Shown piece by piece: positions 1 through 7,101 of a stretch of DNA of 7,101 nt (positions are counted from its first letter, which is position 1; each line of letters opens with the position of its first letter). Below the pieces are notes generated by a model. That model was not told where the DNA came from, made no database searches, and saw only the letters and a program-made list of their open reading frames with translations. Made by a program: the position numbers and the translations under genes. Source of the stretch: Candidatus Peregrinibacteria bacterium (GTDB lineage: Bacteria > Patescibacteriota > Gracilibacteria > UM-FILTER-43-11); contig DAOWGG010000162.1 of NCBI GenBank assembly GCA_030637565.1, forward strand, positions 1 to 7,101, in the 5' to 3' direction.

Positions 1-1755
1 CAACAACCCTCTACAGGGTCTGAGAAATTAGAAGATCTCAACGAAGATGGAAATCTCCGAATACTTTTTCAAACCATGGGGCCAGGTGACAAATGGAACC
101 CCGAAGTTCAAGTGCGCGAACGTCAGAAAATCGAAATACCTGAATCAGAAATAGAAGAATTGCCCGAAAAATTTGGAGATTTAAAAATTTTCAAGAAGAA
201 AGCCAAGAAGGGCTATGTTTTTAATTGTCAAAAATCCGATGGAACTTGGGTTTCGAAAGATTGGTTTATAATTACTCGACGCAATGAAGTGGGAATAAAT
301 ATTATGTTTCAAGATGAAACTCACAACATATTGAGTCCCCAAGGGAGGTTTCTGCTTGAAGAGAATTGTGAATACACCAGTTGCTTTTTTGAAGGACGGG
401 CTAAGGTTTTAATTAATGCCAAATGGCATTTTATTCGGGAAGATGGAAGTTTTTTGCTTTCCGATATTTCAGAAGAGGTTGAGGGGGCAAAAGTTAAGTC
501 AATGAGTAGGCGACTATTACCCCTTCGGTTTGATAGAGCTAATGATTTTAAAGAGGGTTTTGCGAGAGTTGAGGTGGGAGGTGATAACTTTTGTATTGAT
601 TTGGATGGCAGACGACATCATTTAGAGGAGTTGGAATGGCAACAGGGCGAAGAACCTATCGTTGAACAAGGAATAGAGCCAATTCCATTACCAGGCTCCA
701 AAGATGATCTTCTACCACTTGTAATATCAGACTCAGCCGACAAAGGGGATGATAAGGAGACAGAAGAAGATTCGCCTTTTGAGCAGCCGATTCCCGATGT
801 TAATGAGGAAATAGAGTCAATCACCACTCCAATACCCCTTCCAATCCCTCTTCCAATCCAAGTTCCAATCCCCGTTCCAGCGAAGGCAGAGCAGGAAGAG
901 AATATTAAGGCCGCTCAAATTAAACAAAGAGAGATTCTTAAGGTCGCAAAAAGTTATTATGAAAAAGGTGAATATGACGTTGCCTTACTTAATTATAAGT
1001 CAGCCCTTAAAGCCAGTGTAAAAGCACACGCCAAAATATGGCAGAATATAGGCGCCTGTTATTTTAAAAAAGGGGATTTAGATAATGCAATTGATGCTCT
1101 TAAAAAAACTCTTGAAAGAAAGCCTAATGATGAGAACGGTATTTTTAGATTAATCTATAAGATATTAGTAAAAAAGCATGAGAACGAATTGACTAGCGCT
1201 ATCGAAGCTTTTGAAGAAATACTTAGAAATAATAATAAGCCCGCAGAAGAATTAGATGAGGCGGTTCAAGAGGATTTAAAGCGAGGCCGTTTTCAGATTG
1301 AATCGGGGTATCTCCATGGGGTTTTTGCCTTAGCTCTCAACAAAAGAGTGAGCGACCAGTTACGTCATGAGTTAGATCAGGCAATTGAAAAATACAAATT
1401 CCTCACGAGTGATGAGGATGATTTATCGCGAATTGATCATCGTGAAATGGCCCGAAAGTTGCGACGTTTACATTCGAATGGCTTAGCTAGTAGTGAAATA
1501 GTTTTTTTCGCTCACGATAGGGATATAGAAAGGCATCCTGGAAATTACGAAGCCATTGCGGAGCTTGGTCGTACCTATTTTTCATTCGACACTTATGAAT
1601 CTCTCATGAAGGCTTCAAGATATTTGATGGAGGCACTTTCCATTAATCCAGAGCCAAGCGGTAATTATGGGTGGATCAATGATATGGTGATTAAAGAAAT
1701 TCCGCAAAGAATCGCTCAGCTTCGCAAAAAAGGGTTAATACCTACAAAAAAATAA
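1..1755 (+). CDS. WG-repeat / TPR protein, 5' end outside the window
   Basis: The frame is open from base 1. The first ATG, at 76, has no ribosome binding site, and the codons before it read as ordinary protein, so the gene probably begins left of the window. From the Met at 76 (559 residues to the TAA), residues about 103-128 and 155-187 look like WG repeats: a hydrophobic or aromatic start, EGxA[KR]V, then F[IC]..DG. A less clear copy may lie near 45-65. Residues about 190-280 form an acidic and proline-rich linker ending in four PIPx-type units. Residues about 291-352 contain two TPR-like helix pairs (YYEKGEYDVALLNYKSAL and CYFKKGDLDNAIDALKKTL). A third possible TPR lies at about 490-526. 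WG repeats form beta structures and TPRs bind proteins, so an interaction or scaffold role is likely. The substrate and location are unknown. Whether there is a signal peptide or membrane anchor cannot be seen, because the N-terminus is missing. It is not obviously functionally linked to gatB downstream. Confidence 0.8.
   Translation, partial: QQPSTGSEKLEDLNEDGNLRILFQTMGPGDKWNPEVQVRERQKIEIPESEIEELPEKFGDLKIFKKKAKKGYVFNCQKSDGTWVSKDWFIITRRNEVGINIMFQDETHNILSPQGRFLLEENCEYTSCFFEGRAKVLINAKWHFIREDGSFLLSDISEEVEGAKVKSMSRRLLPLRFDRANDFKEGFARVEVGGDNFCIDLDGRRHHLEELEWQQGEEPIVEQGIEPIPLPGSKDDLLPLVISDSADKGDDKETEEDSPFEQPIPDVNEEIESITTPIPLPIPLPIQVPIPVPAKAEQEENIKAAQIKQREILKVAKSYYEKGEYDVALLNYKSALKASVKAHAKIWQNIGACYFKKGDLDNAIDALKKTLERKPNDENGIFRLIYKILVKKHENELTSAIEAFEEILRNNNKPAEELDEAVQEDLKRGRFQIESGYLHGVFALALNKRVSDQLRHELDQAIEKYKFLTSDEDDLSRIDHREMARKLRRLHSNGLASSEIVFFAHDRDIERHPGNYEAIAELGRTYFSFDTYESLMKASRYLMEALSINPEPSGNYGWINDMVIKEIPQRIAQLRKKGLIPTKK
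829..879 (+). repeat. 12-bp in-frame tandem repeat coding a Pro-Ile-Pro linker
   Basis: Four consecutive 12-bp units start at 829, 841, 853 and 865, with consensus CCAATCCCNNTT, followed by a partial CCA. They translate as PIPL, PIPL, PIQV and PIPV. The unit length is a multiple of three, so changes in copy number would keep the frame. The segment sits in the linker between the WG-like and TPR-like parts of the protein and probably forms an extended, stiff spacer. Confidence 0.75.
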
Positions 1756-1797
1756 ATCAAGTATTCATAAAATCACTCGCCACTATGTGTGTTTTTT

Positions 1798-1806
1798 TGT
1801 TATATT
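1798..1806 (+). promoter_or_regulatory. Candidate extended -10 promoter of gatB
   Basis: TGT-TATATT matches the TGn-extended -10 form, with TATATT at 1801-1806. I see no good -35 at 17 bp upstream, which extended -10 promoters can do without. The predicted transcript start is near 1813, giving a leader of about 20 nt before the gatB ATG at 1833. Position and consensus are the only support, in an AT-rich gap where such matches arise easily. Confidence 0.4.
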
Positions 1807-1832
1807 TATTTCGTTTGATTAATCTCATAAGT

Positions 1833-3260
1833 ATGGAATACGAACCAGTCATTGGCCTCGAGGTGCACGCTCGCATCAACAGTGAAACGAAGTTGTTTTG
1901 CCGTTGTAGTAATAATATTTTTAATGAAAAGCCGAATAGCCACGTGTGTGGAATTTGTATGGGATTCCCAGGGATGTTGCCTGCCACCAATGAACAGGCG
2001 GTAAAAAAGGGGGCAAAGACGGGATTGGCATTGAGTTGTACAGTGAACGAATTTTCTAAATTCGATCGAAAAAGTTATTTTTACCCCGATCTTCCCAGTG
2101 GTTTCCAAACCTCTCAGTACGACAAACCCATTGCGGAGCATGGAAAATTAAACATCACATTATCCGATGGCTCGGTGAAAGAAATTGGAGTGACCCGCTT
2201 GCACCTAGAGAACGATGCGGGGAAATTAACTCATACGTCTGGCGGGACTTTAGTCGACTACAACCGATCAGGGACTCCATTAATGGAAATTGTGAGTGAA
2301 CCCGATATTCGCAGTGTTGAAGAGGCATCGCTATATGTTCGTCAGCTTCAAAAAATCGTTCGCTATGTGAACACGTCCGATGCAAACATGGAAAAGGGGC
2401 AGATGCGTTTCGATATTAACGTTTCATTACGTCCGAAGGGGCAAGAAAAATTTGGAACTCGATCGGAAACCAAGAACCTCAATTCATTCCGAAGTTTAGA
2501 AAAAGCACTGGAATACGAAATCAAGCGTCAAACTGAATTACTCGAAAGCGGCGGAACCGTCGTTCAGGAGACACGCGGATGGGATGATGATAAAGAAGTT
2601 ACCGTTTCACAGCGTGGAAAAGAAGAGGCAGCAGACTACCGCTATTTCCCAGAGCCCGATATTCCGCCCATCATCGTGACCAAGGAAGAGATTGAGCAAC
2701 TAAGATCAGAATTACCCGAACTCCCTGGGGTAAAAGCAAAGCGTTACCAGGAAGAGCTTGGCTTATCAGTGATTGACGCTAATAATATTGCTGCCGATGT
2801 GGAAATGGCTGATTTTTTTGAAAAAGCTACTAAGGTTTCTGGTTCACCCAAAAAGACTGCAAATTGGCTTCTGTCTGAGCTCATTGGTCAGCTTAAGTCA
2901 TATAATATGGCTTTTTATGATAATAAGCTTTCACCTGAAAATTTGGGTAAATTAGTAAAATTAATCGAAGAGGGAGTTATTAGTAATAAAATTGCTAAAG
3001 ACATTTTCAAAGAGGTATATCAAGGGAATCTTGATCCTGAAAAGGTGGTGGAAGAAAAAGGATTGAAAGTAATGAGCGATACAGGGGAGCTTGAAAAAGT
3101 TTGCCAGCAGGTCATCGATCGAAATCCAGCAATCGTTGCTGATTTTAAAGGAGGGAAGGAAAAAGCGATTGGTGGTTTGGTTGGGCAGGTGATGGGGGCA
3201 ACCAAAGGTTCTGCCAATCCAAAAATGGTAAATGAGATTCTGCGCAAATTACTGTCTTAA
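1833..3260 (+). CDS. gatB: Asp-tRNA(Asn)/Glu-tRNA(Gln) amidotransferase subunit B
   Basis: GatB is the tRNA-binding kinase subunit of GatCAB. It phosphorylates the mischarged Glu or Asp on tRNA(Gln) or tRNA(Asn) before GatA supplies ammonia. The ATG at 1833 gives 475 residues, the usual family length, beginning MEYEPVIGLEVH. The frame also opens at an ATG at 1785, but that adds a hydrophobic 16-residue stretch absent from the family, so I reject it. Visible motifs are GLEVH (8-12, with E10 and H12 expected near the metal site), a Cys quartet C23-x-C25...C39-x2-C42 typical of zinc-type GatB, YFYPDLPSGFQTSQYDKPI (82-100), and the signature VDYNRSGTPLMEI (141-153). From about residue 325 to the end is the helical YqeY-like tail that contacts tRNA, ending in GGLVGQVMGATKGSANP. 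The gene looks intact. gatA and gatC are not in the window. There is no clear Shine-Dalgarno sequence before the start. Confidence 0.96.
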   Translation: MEYEPVIGLEVHARINSETKLFCRCSNNIFNEKPNSHVCGICMGFPGMLPATNEQAVKKGAKTGLALSCTVNEFSKFDRKSYFYPDLPSGFQTSQYDKPIAEHGKLNITLSDGSVKEIGVTRLHLENDAGKLTHTSGGTLVDYNRSGTPLMEIVSEPDIRSVEEASLYVRQLQKIVRYVNTSDANMEKGQMRFDINVSLRPKGQEKFGTRSETKNLNSFRSLEKALEYEIKRQTELLESGGTVVQETRGWDDDKEVTVSQRGKEEAADYRYFPEPDIPPIIVTKEEIEQLRSELPELPGVKAKRYQEELGLSVIDANNIAADVEMADFFEKATKVSGSPKKTANWLLSELIGQLKSYNMAFYDNKLSPENLGKLVKLIEEGVISNKIAKDIFKEVYQGNLDPEKVVEEKGLKVMSDTGELEKVCQQVIDRNPAIVADFKGGKEKAIGGLVGQVMGATKGSANPKMVNEILRKLLS

Positions 3261-3271
3261 GTCAACTCCAA

Positions 3272-3299
3272 CCATTCGCTTTTAGGGGCGAAAACATGG
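3272..3299 (+). other. Imperfect hairpin between gatB and clpP
   Basis: CCAT-TCGC (3272-3279) can pair with GCGA (3288-3291) and ATGG (3296-3299), leaving an AAAC bulge and an 8-nt loop. There is no T run after it, so it is a poor intrinsic terminator for gatB. Its right arm overlaps the TG of the clpP extended -10. It could be a weak terminator, a regulator-binding inverted repeat, or chance. Confidence 0.25.
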
Positions 3300-3305
3300 T
3301 ATAAT
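3297..3305 (+). promoter_or_regulatory. Extended -10 promoter of clpP
   Basis: TGG-TATAAT is a perfect consensus -10 (3300-3305) with the TGn extension. The upstream -35 region (around 3275-3282) is weak. The predicted transcript start is near 3312, giving a leader of about 26 nt that is almost all A and T and lacks a Shine-Dalgarno sequence. This is one of the two most convincing promoters in the window. Confidence 0.65.
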
Positions 3306-3337
3306 CTTTAAGAATTTAAAATTAAAAAATAAAAATT

Positions 3338-3925
3338 ATGCCAGTTATACCAACTGTAATCGACAAAACCCCTCAGGGTGGTGAACGTGTTTACGACATT
3401 TATTCACGCTTACTTGAAGAACGAATTATTTTTTTAGGAACTCAAATTAACGATGAGGTGGCCAATGTGGTGATCGCTCAGCTTTTGTTTTTAGAAAAAT
3501 CAGACCCAACAAAAGACATCACTATTTACGTGAATTCTCCAGGAGGATCTGTTTCAGCAACACTCGCGATGTATGACACCATGCAATTGGTTAAATGCGA
3601 TGTTTCAACGGTTTGTATGGGAATCGCCGCTTCTGGTGGTTCAATCATTCTAATGGGAGGTACAAAAGGAAACCGTTTCATCCTTCCTCATTCAGAAGTA
3701 ATGATTCATCAGCCATTGGGTGGCGCAGAAGGTCAGGCAACCGATATCGCCATTCAGGCCGACCACATCATTCAAACCAAGAAATTGCTCAACAGCATGA
3801 TTGCTAGAATGACAGGTCAACCTCTCTCAAAAGTAGAGGCTGATTGCGAAAGGGATTATTATATGCGTGCCAAAGAGGCATTGGAATATGGGATTGTCGA
3901 TAAGATCATTGAGGGGAAGAAATAG
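3338..3925 (+). CDS. clpP: ATP-dependent Clp protease proteolytic subunit
   Basis: ClpP forms the double-ring serine protease chamber that degrades proteins fed to it by ClpX- or ClpA/C-type ATPases in the cytoplasm. The 195-residue product matches the family length and starts close to the usual mature N-terminus, so any propeptide is very short. Visible motifs are [20 protein letters not shown] (N-terminal region), NSPGGSV with the oxyanion Gly69-Gly70, the nucleophile Ser99 in GIAASGG, His124 in MIHQP, and Asp169 in EADCERD. The triad is therefore complete. After the Ser the sequence is GGSIILMGG rather than the more usual MG(A/S); this is a small variation with no obvious loss of function. 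No Clp ATPase gene adjoins it. It has its own promoter and terminator, so it is probably transcribed alone. The ATG follows an A-rich leader with no Shine-Dalgarno sequence. Confidence 0.97.
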   Translation: MPVIPTVIDKTPQGGERVYDIYSRLLEERIIFLGTQINDEVANVVIAQLLFLEKSDPTKDITIYVNSPGGSVSATLAMYDTMQLVKCDVSTVCMGIAASGGSIILMGGTKGNRFILPHSEVMIHQPLGGAEGQATDIAIQADHIIQTKKLLNSMIARMTGQPLSKVEADCERDYYMRAKEALEYGIVDKIIEGKK

Positions 3926-3937
3926 ACTGAATAAATG

Positions 3938-3998
3938 AAAAGCCTCCTACGTTGTCATCCTGAGCTTGATTCAGGATCCATGTATAGGGGGCTTTTTT
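3938..3998 (+). terminator. Rho-independent terminator after clpP, with nested palindrome
   Basis: AAAAGCCTCCTA (3938-3949) pairs with TAGGGGGC followed by Ts (3985-3996). This gives an 8-bp GC-rich core with one G-U pair, extended by A-T pairs, and six Ts at 3993-3998. The loop is unusually long (about 35 nt) and contains a second perfect hairpin at 3957-3977. It begins 13 bases after the clpP stop and lies just upstream of the tgt promoter, so it insulates the two genes. Confidence 0.8.
3954..3980. repeat. REP-like palindrome inside the terminator loop
   Basis: ATCCTGA (3957-3963) and TCAGGAT (3971-3977) are perfect inverted arms around a 7-nt loop GCTTGAT, flanked by GTC on the left and CCA on the right. 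From memory, closely similar palindromes (GTCATCCTGA-x-CTTG-x-TTCAGGATC) occur as dispersed intergenic repeats in many unrelated bacterial genomes. Only one copy is present here, so its repeat nature is inferred and cannot be shown from this window. Confidence 0.55.
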
Positions 3999-4009
3999 GT
4001 TAATGATAA

Positions 4010-5127
<1,118 letters not shown>

Positions 5128-5129
<2 letters not shown>

Positions 5130-5487
5130 GAAACTTCCCCCTAAATCAAATCTCACAGACAAAAAATACAGCAAGATCAAGAAGTTGATAGAGGATTTAG
5201 GAGTAAATCTGGACGACATCGAAGAGAAATTTATTGCTGGAGGGGGGCGTGGAGGACAAAAAATCAATAAATCCACCAGTACCGTTCAGCTCAAGCACAT
5301 TCCAACGGGCACAATTATTAAATATCAGAAGCACCGCGAAAGAGCGATGAATCGAGTTTTGGCATTGCGGGAACTTTTAGAAAAGTTAAATCCTGATTCT
5401 AAAAAGGCAAAAAAAATCGAAAAAATCCGTAAGCAAAAACAGCGTCGGAAGCGCAGAGCGATTGACGAAAAAGAAGATTTGGTGTAA
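5128..5487 (+). CDS. GGQ-domain release-factor-like protein, probable ribosome rescue
   Basis: The 119-residue product carries the class I release-factor catalytic domain alone. GGGRGGQKINKS (38-49) holds the GGQ at 42-44, which hydrolyses peptidyl-tRNA in the ribosomal A/P centre, followed by TSTVQLKHIPTGTIIKYQKH and RxxNRxLALREL. There is no codon-recognition domain. The end (about 92-110) is a Lys/Arg tail (KKAKKIEKIRKQKQRRKRR), as in ArfB/ICT1, where such a tail enters the empty mRNA channel. The order and the HIPTG motif look closer to the MTRFR (C12orf65)-like branch than to ArfB. It probably frees stalled ribosomes or peptidyl-tRNA in the cytoplasm. The likely start is TTG at 5128, giving MKLPPKSN, because no ATG or GTG exists between the in-frame TGA at 5092 and the conserved region; ATT or ATA codons further up are less likely. 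It lies 8 nt after tgt, probably in the same transcript. Confidence 0.85.
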
Positions 5488-5533
5488 AAAGGAGTTAGAA
5501 ATCAAAAAGAAATCTGGTAGTCATTAAAAACCT

Positions 5534-5562
5534 TTGACCGAGAAAAGGCGTTCTGCTAGAAT
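5534..5562 (+). promoter_or_regulatory. Sigma-70-type promoter of the GGDEF gene
   Basis: TTGACC (5534-5539) and TAGAAT (5557-5562) are separated by exactly 17 bp, and the -10 also has the TGC extension (5554-5556). This is the most complete promoter in the window. The predicted transcript start is about 5569, leaving a leader of about 42 nt before the ATG at 5611. Because it lies in the gap after the GGQ gene, it gives the GGDEF gene its own transcription. Confidence 0.75.
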
Positions 5563-5610
5563 CCTGCCGATTTTTATGAGCCTCAGAGGTTTCTGAAATA
5601 AAAAATTATT

Positions 5611-6711
5611 ATGATCACGACTGTTTATCCATTTTACAATATTGGCTGGTGTGAAAATCGAATGACTTACAATAGTAAACTCGAGCAATTAAAGGCTTCA
5701 CAGTCAGTATTGGAAAGATCTGCCCTGAAAGAAAAGATAAATACATCAATTCTTCAGATTGGAAGTGATTCCCTGAATTGGTATTTGAAGGCTCATCCTG
5801 ATATTGGAACGAAGCTTTTTCCGCTTAAAGAGGGGAGGGCTGGTGAGCGCCTTAAATATATGGCAATCAAAACCATTGCGGAAAAAGTTGAGATATTTAT
5901 GGTTCGGAATAAATATCAGTTGGAGCGGTTTCTTGAAAATCCAGAATCGACCGAAGACGTAACAGCGCTTATTAAAAATGTTGCTTATGAAATTGCCGAA
6001 GCGGTTTGTTACGCGATGGAGTTGGAGTCCAGAATCAATGTCGACGCATTAACCGCCTTGCCGAATCGCGGGGCTTTTGAAGAGCGTTTGCAGGAAGAGA
6101 TTTCCAGGGCAGTCCGTAATGACAACCCTTTATGTTTGCTAGTGGTAGATTTGGATAAATTCAAATGGATTAATGACAAATATGGTCATCGCGCGGGGGA
6201 TGAGGTGCTACGGGAGGTTTCAAGGCGCCTTAGAAGTAAAAAAGATGGAGAAAGGATTCTAAGAGACTCAGATTTTGTGGCACGGTACGGGGGAGATGAA
6301 CTAACCCTTTTGCTCCCAAGTACAACCACAGAAGAAGGCTGTATTGCTGCTTATCGCATTTCACAGGCGATCAGTGGAGAGCAGTGTACTGTCGGCAAAA
6401 ATGGTTCAAGTAGATCAGTCGACTTATCAGTAAGTATCGGCGTCAGTGGATTTAGTGGAAGAATTGCTGATCCGAAGGGCGAAAAAATGTTCGAAGAAGC
6501 GGATGATAATCTCTATATCCTTAAGGGCGAAATGAGTGATCAGGAGGGGGTTCAGAAAGATCGACGTGGACAGATTGCCTGCAAAGGAAGAGTTCTTGAG
6601 GCATCAGAAATTATAAGAAAACTTGAGGAAAATGAAGACCTCCAAATGCCAGGTGATCACCGTTTTATTCCAGAGAGGAGAAGGGAAAGAATTTTAGAAT
6701 TGGTTCAATAA
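5611..6711 (+). CDS. Soluble GGDEF-domain protein, probable diguanylate cyclase
   Basis: This gene probably makes c-di-GMP from two GTP. Residues about 145-307 form a GGDEF domain: DALTALPNRGAF (145-156), metal Asp180 in VVDLDKFK, guanine-contact Asn188 and Asp197 in INDKYGHRAGDEVL, the active loop RYGGDEL (GGDEL at 227-231) and SVSIGVSG (273-280). The fifth signature residue is Leu instead of Phe. R218-x-x-D221, five residues before GGDEL, is the product-inhibition I-site. The usual K-x-x-GRN end is degraded (LKGEMSD). Residues about 18-140 are helical, unrecognised, and probably a sensor or dimerisation part; no membrane segment is seen. A charged tail follows from 308 to 366. The start may be ATG 5611 (366 aa) or ATG 5662 (MTYNSKLEQL, 349 aa). 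Neither has a Shine-Dalgarno sequence, and the in-frame TAA at 5599 bounds the gene. No EAL or PilZ partner is in the window. Confidence 0.9.
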   Translation: MITTVYPFYNIGWCENRMTYNSKLEQLKASQSVLERSALKEKINTSILQIGSDSLNWYLKAHPDIGTKLFPLKEGRAGERLKYMAIKTIAEKVEIFMVRNKYQLERFLENPESTEDVTALIKNVAYEIAEAVCYAMELESRINVDALTALPNRGAFEERLQEEISRAVRNDNPLCLLVVDLDKFKWINDKYGHRAGDEVLREVSRRLRSKKDGERILRDSDFVARYGGDELTLLLPSTTTEEGCIAAYRISQAISGEQCTVGKNGSSRSVDLSVSIGVSGFSGRIADPKGEKMFEEADDNLYILKGEMSDQEGVQKDRRGQIACKGRVLEASEIIRKLEENEDLQMPGDHRFIPERRRERILELVQ

Positions 6712-6896
6712 TGAAAGAAGCACCTTATCAATCTCTGGGGGAATTAAAGCAGCGCTGCGAAGGTCGCGAAGGTCAGTTGAATCGCTTAGTTGGAAGTAGT
6801 AGAAAGCAAATTTCCCTATGGAAAAGAAAAGGGGGGATGTGGCTTCAGAATCCGCATCGAAAATTGCCTAAAAATGTTTCCCGTAGACCGCGTTAG
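6711..6896 (+). CDS. Short overlapping ORF, possibly a broken gene
   Basis: ATG at 6711 shares its A with the TAA of the GGDEF gene (TAATG), an arrangement typical of translational coupling. The 61-residue product is strongly basic. It starts like a normal protein (MKEAPYQSLGELKQRCEGREGQLNRLV) but becomes rich in Arg, Lys and Ser and is cut by a TAG at 6894. I recognise no family. A second frame, from TTG 6790 to TGA 6972, is also open here and looks equally protein-like. A six-G run at about 6833-6838 is a plausible place for a frameshift between them. It may be a real small protein, the front of a degraded gene, or chance. Confidence 0.3.
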   Translation: MKEAPYQSLGELKQRCEGREGQLNRLVGSSRKQISLWKRKGGMWLQNPHRKLPKNVSRRPR

Positions 6897-7101
6897 CTAT
6901 TTTTTCACACCATTACTAAGTCTGTTCAGAAAATTTCCGATGCCCGATTGGTTGCCGGCTTCTTTAAGTTGATTCATAGCTTCGTAGAACTCTATGCATT
7001 GACCGCTGACATTTTCAAGAAGTCACTATCTCTGAGAAATTGGAATAAATAAAAAAAACAAAAAAAGCGTCGCCAAAGAAAGCAGGTCAACTTAAAAGCT
7101 A
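6897..7101. other. Unresolved right-end region with competing open frames
   Basis: No gene can be called confidently. Directly after the TAG at 6894-6896, the same + frame stays open for 51 codons to a TAA at 7050, reading as a plausible amphipathic helix (ITKSVQKISDARLVAGFFKL). It is then open again to the window edge with a Lys-rich reading (KKTKKASPKKAGQLKS). The minus strand in the same codon register is open for 41 codons between 7022 and 6900, ending at a TAG (6899-6897), and also reads like protein (MNQLKEAGNQSGIGNFLNRL). No clear terminator or promoter is visible. Confidence 0.4.

Noticed and set aside
1785..1832. Upstream ATG giving gatB 16 extra residues
   Set aside because: The extra stretch is hydrophobic and outside the GatB family; MEYEPVIGLEVH at 1833 is the normal N-terminus.
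1756..1832. Terminator for the WG/TPR gene
   Set aside because: A T run exists at 1792-1798, but I find no stable stem in front of it.
1806..2141. Minus-strand open frames opposite gatB (also 1757-1990, 2155-2385, 3020-3247)
   Set aside because: They lie antisense to clearly conserved gatB codons, have no family features and are explained as shadows.
3595..3807. Alternative-frame + strand ORF inside clpP
   Set aside because: It is fully contained in the conserved clpP frame, with Trp/Arg/His-rich out-of-frame composition.
5489..5494. AAGGAG Shine-Dalgarno-like sequence after the GGQ gene
   Set aside because: No start codon follows at a usable distance and the frame downstream is quickly closed.

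Overview
The window carries a run of bacterial genes, all on the + strand: the 3' part of a large WG-repeat/TPR protein, gatB, clpP, tgt, a short GGQ-domain release-factor-like gene, a GGDEF (diguanylate cyclase) gene, and an unresolved tail with a short overlapping ORF. The DNA is moderately AT-rich. Intergenic gaps are short and AT-rich. No confident start codon has a convincing Shine-Dalgarno sequence, while TG-extended -10 boxes precede four of the genes. This, together with the gene content, fits a streamlined lineage such as Patescibacteria/CPR (a Peregrinibacteria-like genome is my best guess). That placement is an inference from style and was not tested against any database. The genetic code appears standard: conserved glycines are GGN and there is no in-frame TGA in the conserved genes. 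All six confident genes end in TAA or TAG.

Layout. 1-1755: an open frame running in from the left edge, with WG-like repeats, an acidic and proline-rich linker containing a 12-bp tandem repeat, and TPR-like helices. 1833-3260: gatB, subunit B of the tRNA-dependent amidotransferase. 3338-3925: clpP with an intact Ser-His-Asp triad, its own extended -10 promoter, and a terminator whose loop holds a second perfect palindrome resembling dispersed REP-like elements. 4028-5119: tgt, with a -10 box placed so that its transcript could start on the A of the ATG. 5128-5487: a 119-aa GGQ protein with a basic tail, probably read from TTG and cotranscribed with tgt. 5611-6711: a soluble GGDEF protein preceded by the best sigma-70-type promoter in the window. 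6711-7101: a small ORF sharing one base with the GGDEF stop, then a region with competing frames that may be a decayed gene.

Functionally, gatB, tgt and the GGQ protein all belong to translation: mischarged-tRNA correction, queuosine-pathway tRNA modification, and probable rescue of stalled ribosomes. clpP is proteolytic quality control. The two less ordinary genes are the WG/TPR protein (probably protein-protein interaction, role unknown) and the GGDEF protein (probable c-di-GMP synthesis with an inhibitory site). I see no clear multi-gene novel system. The points most worth checking are the nested palindrome in the clpP terminator, the possible leaderless tgt mRNA, and the interrupted frame at the right end.
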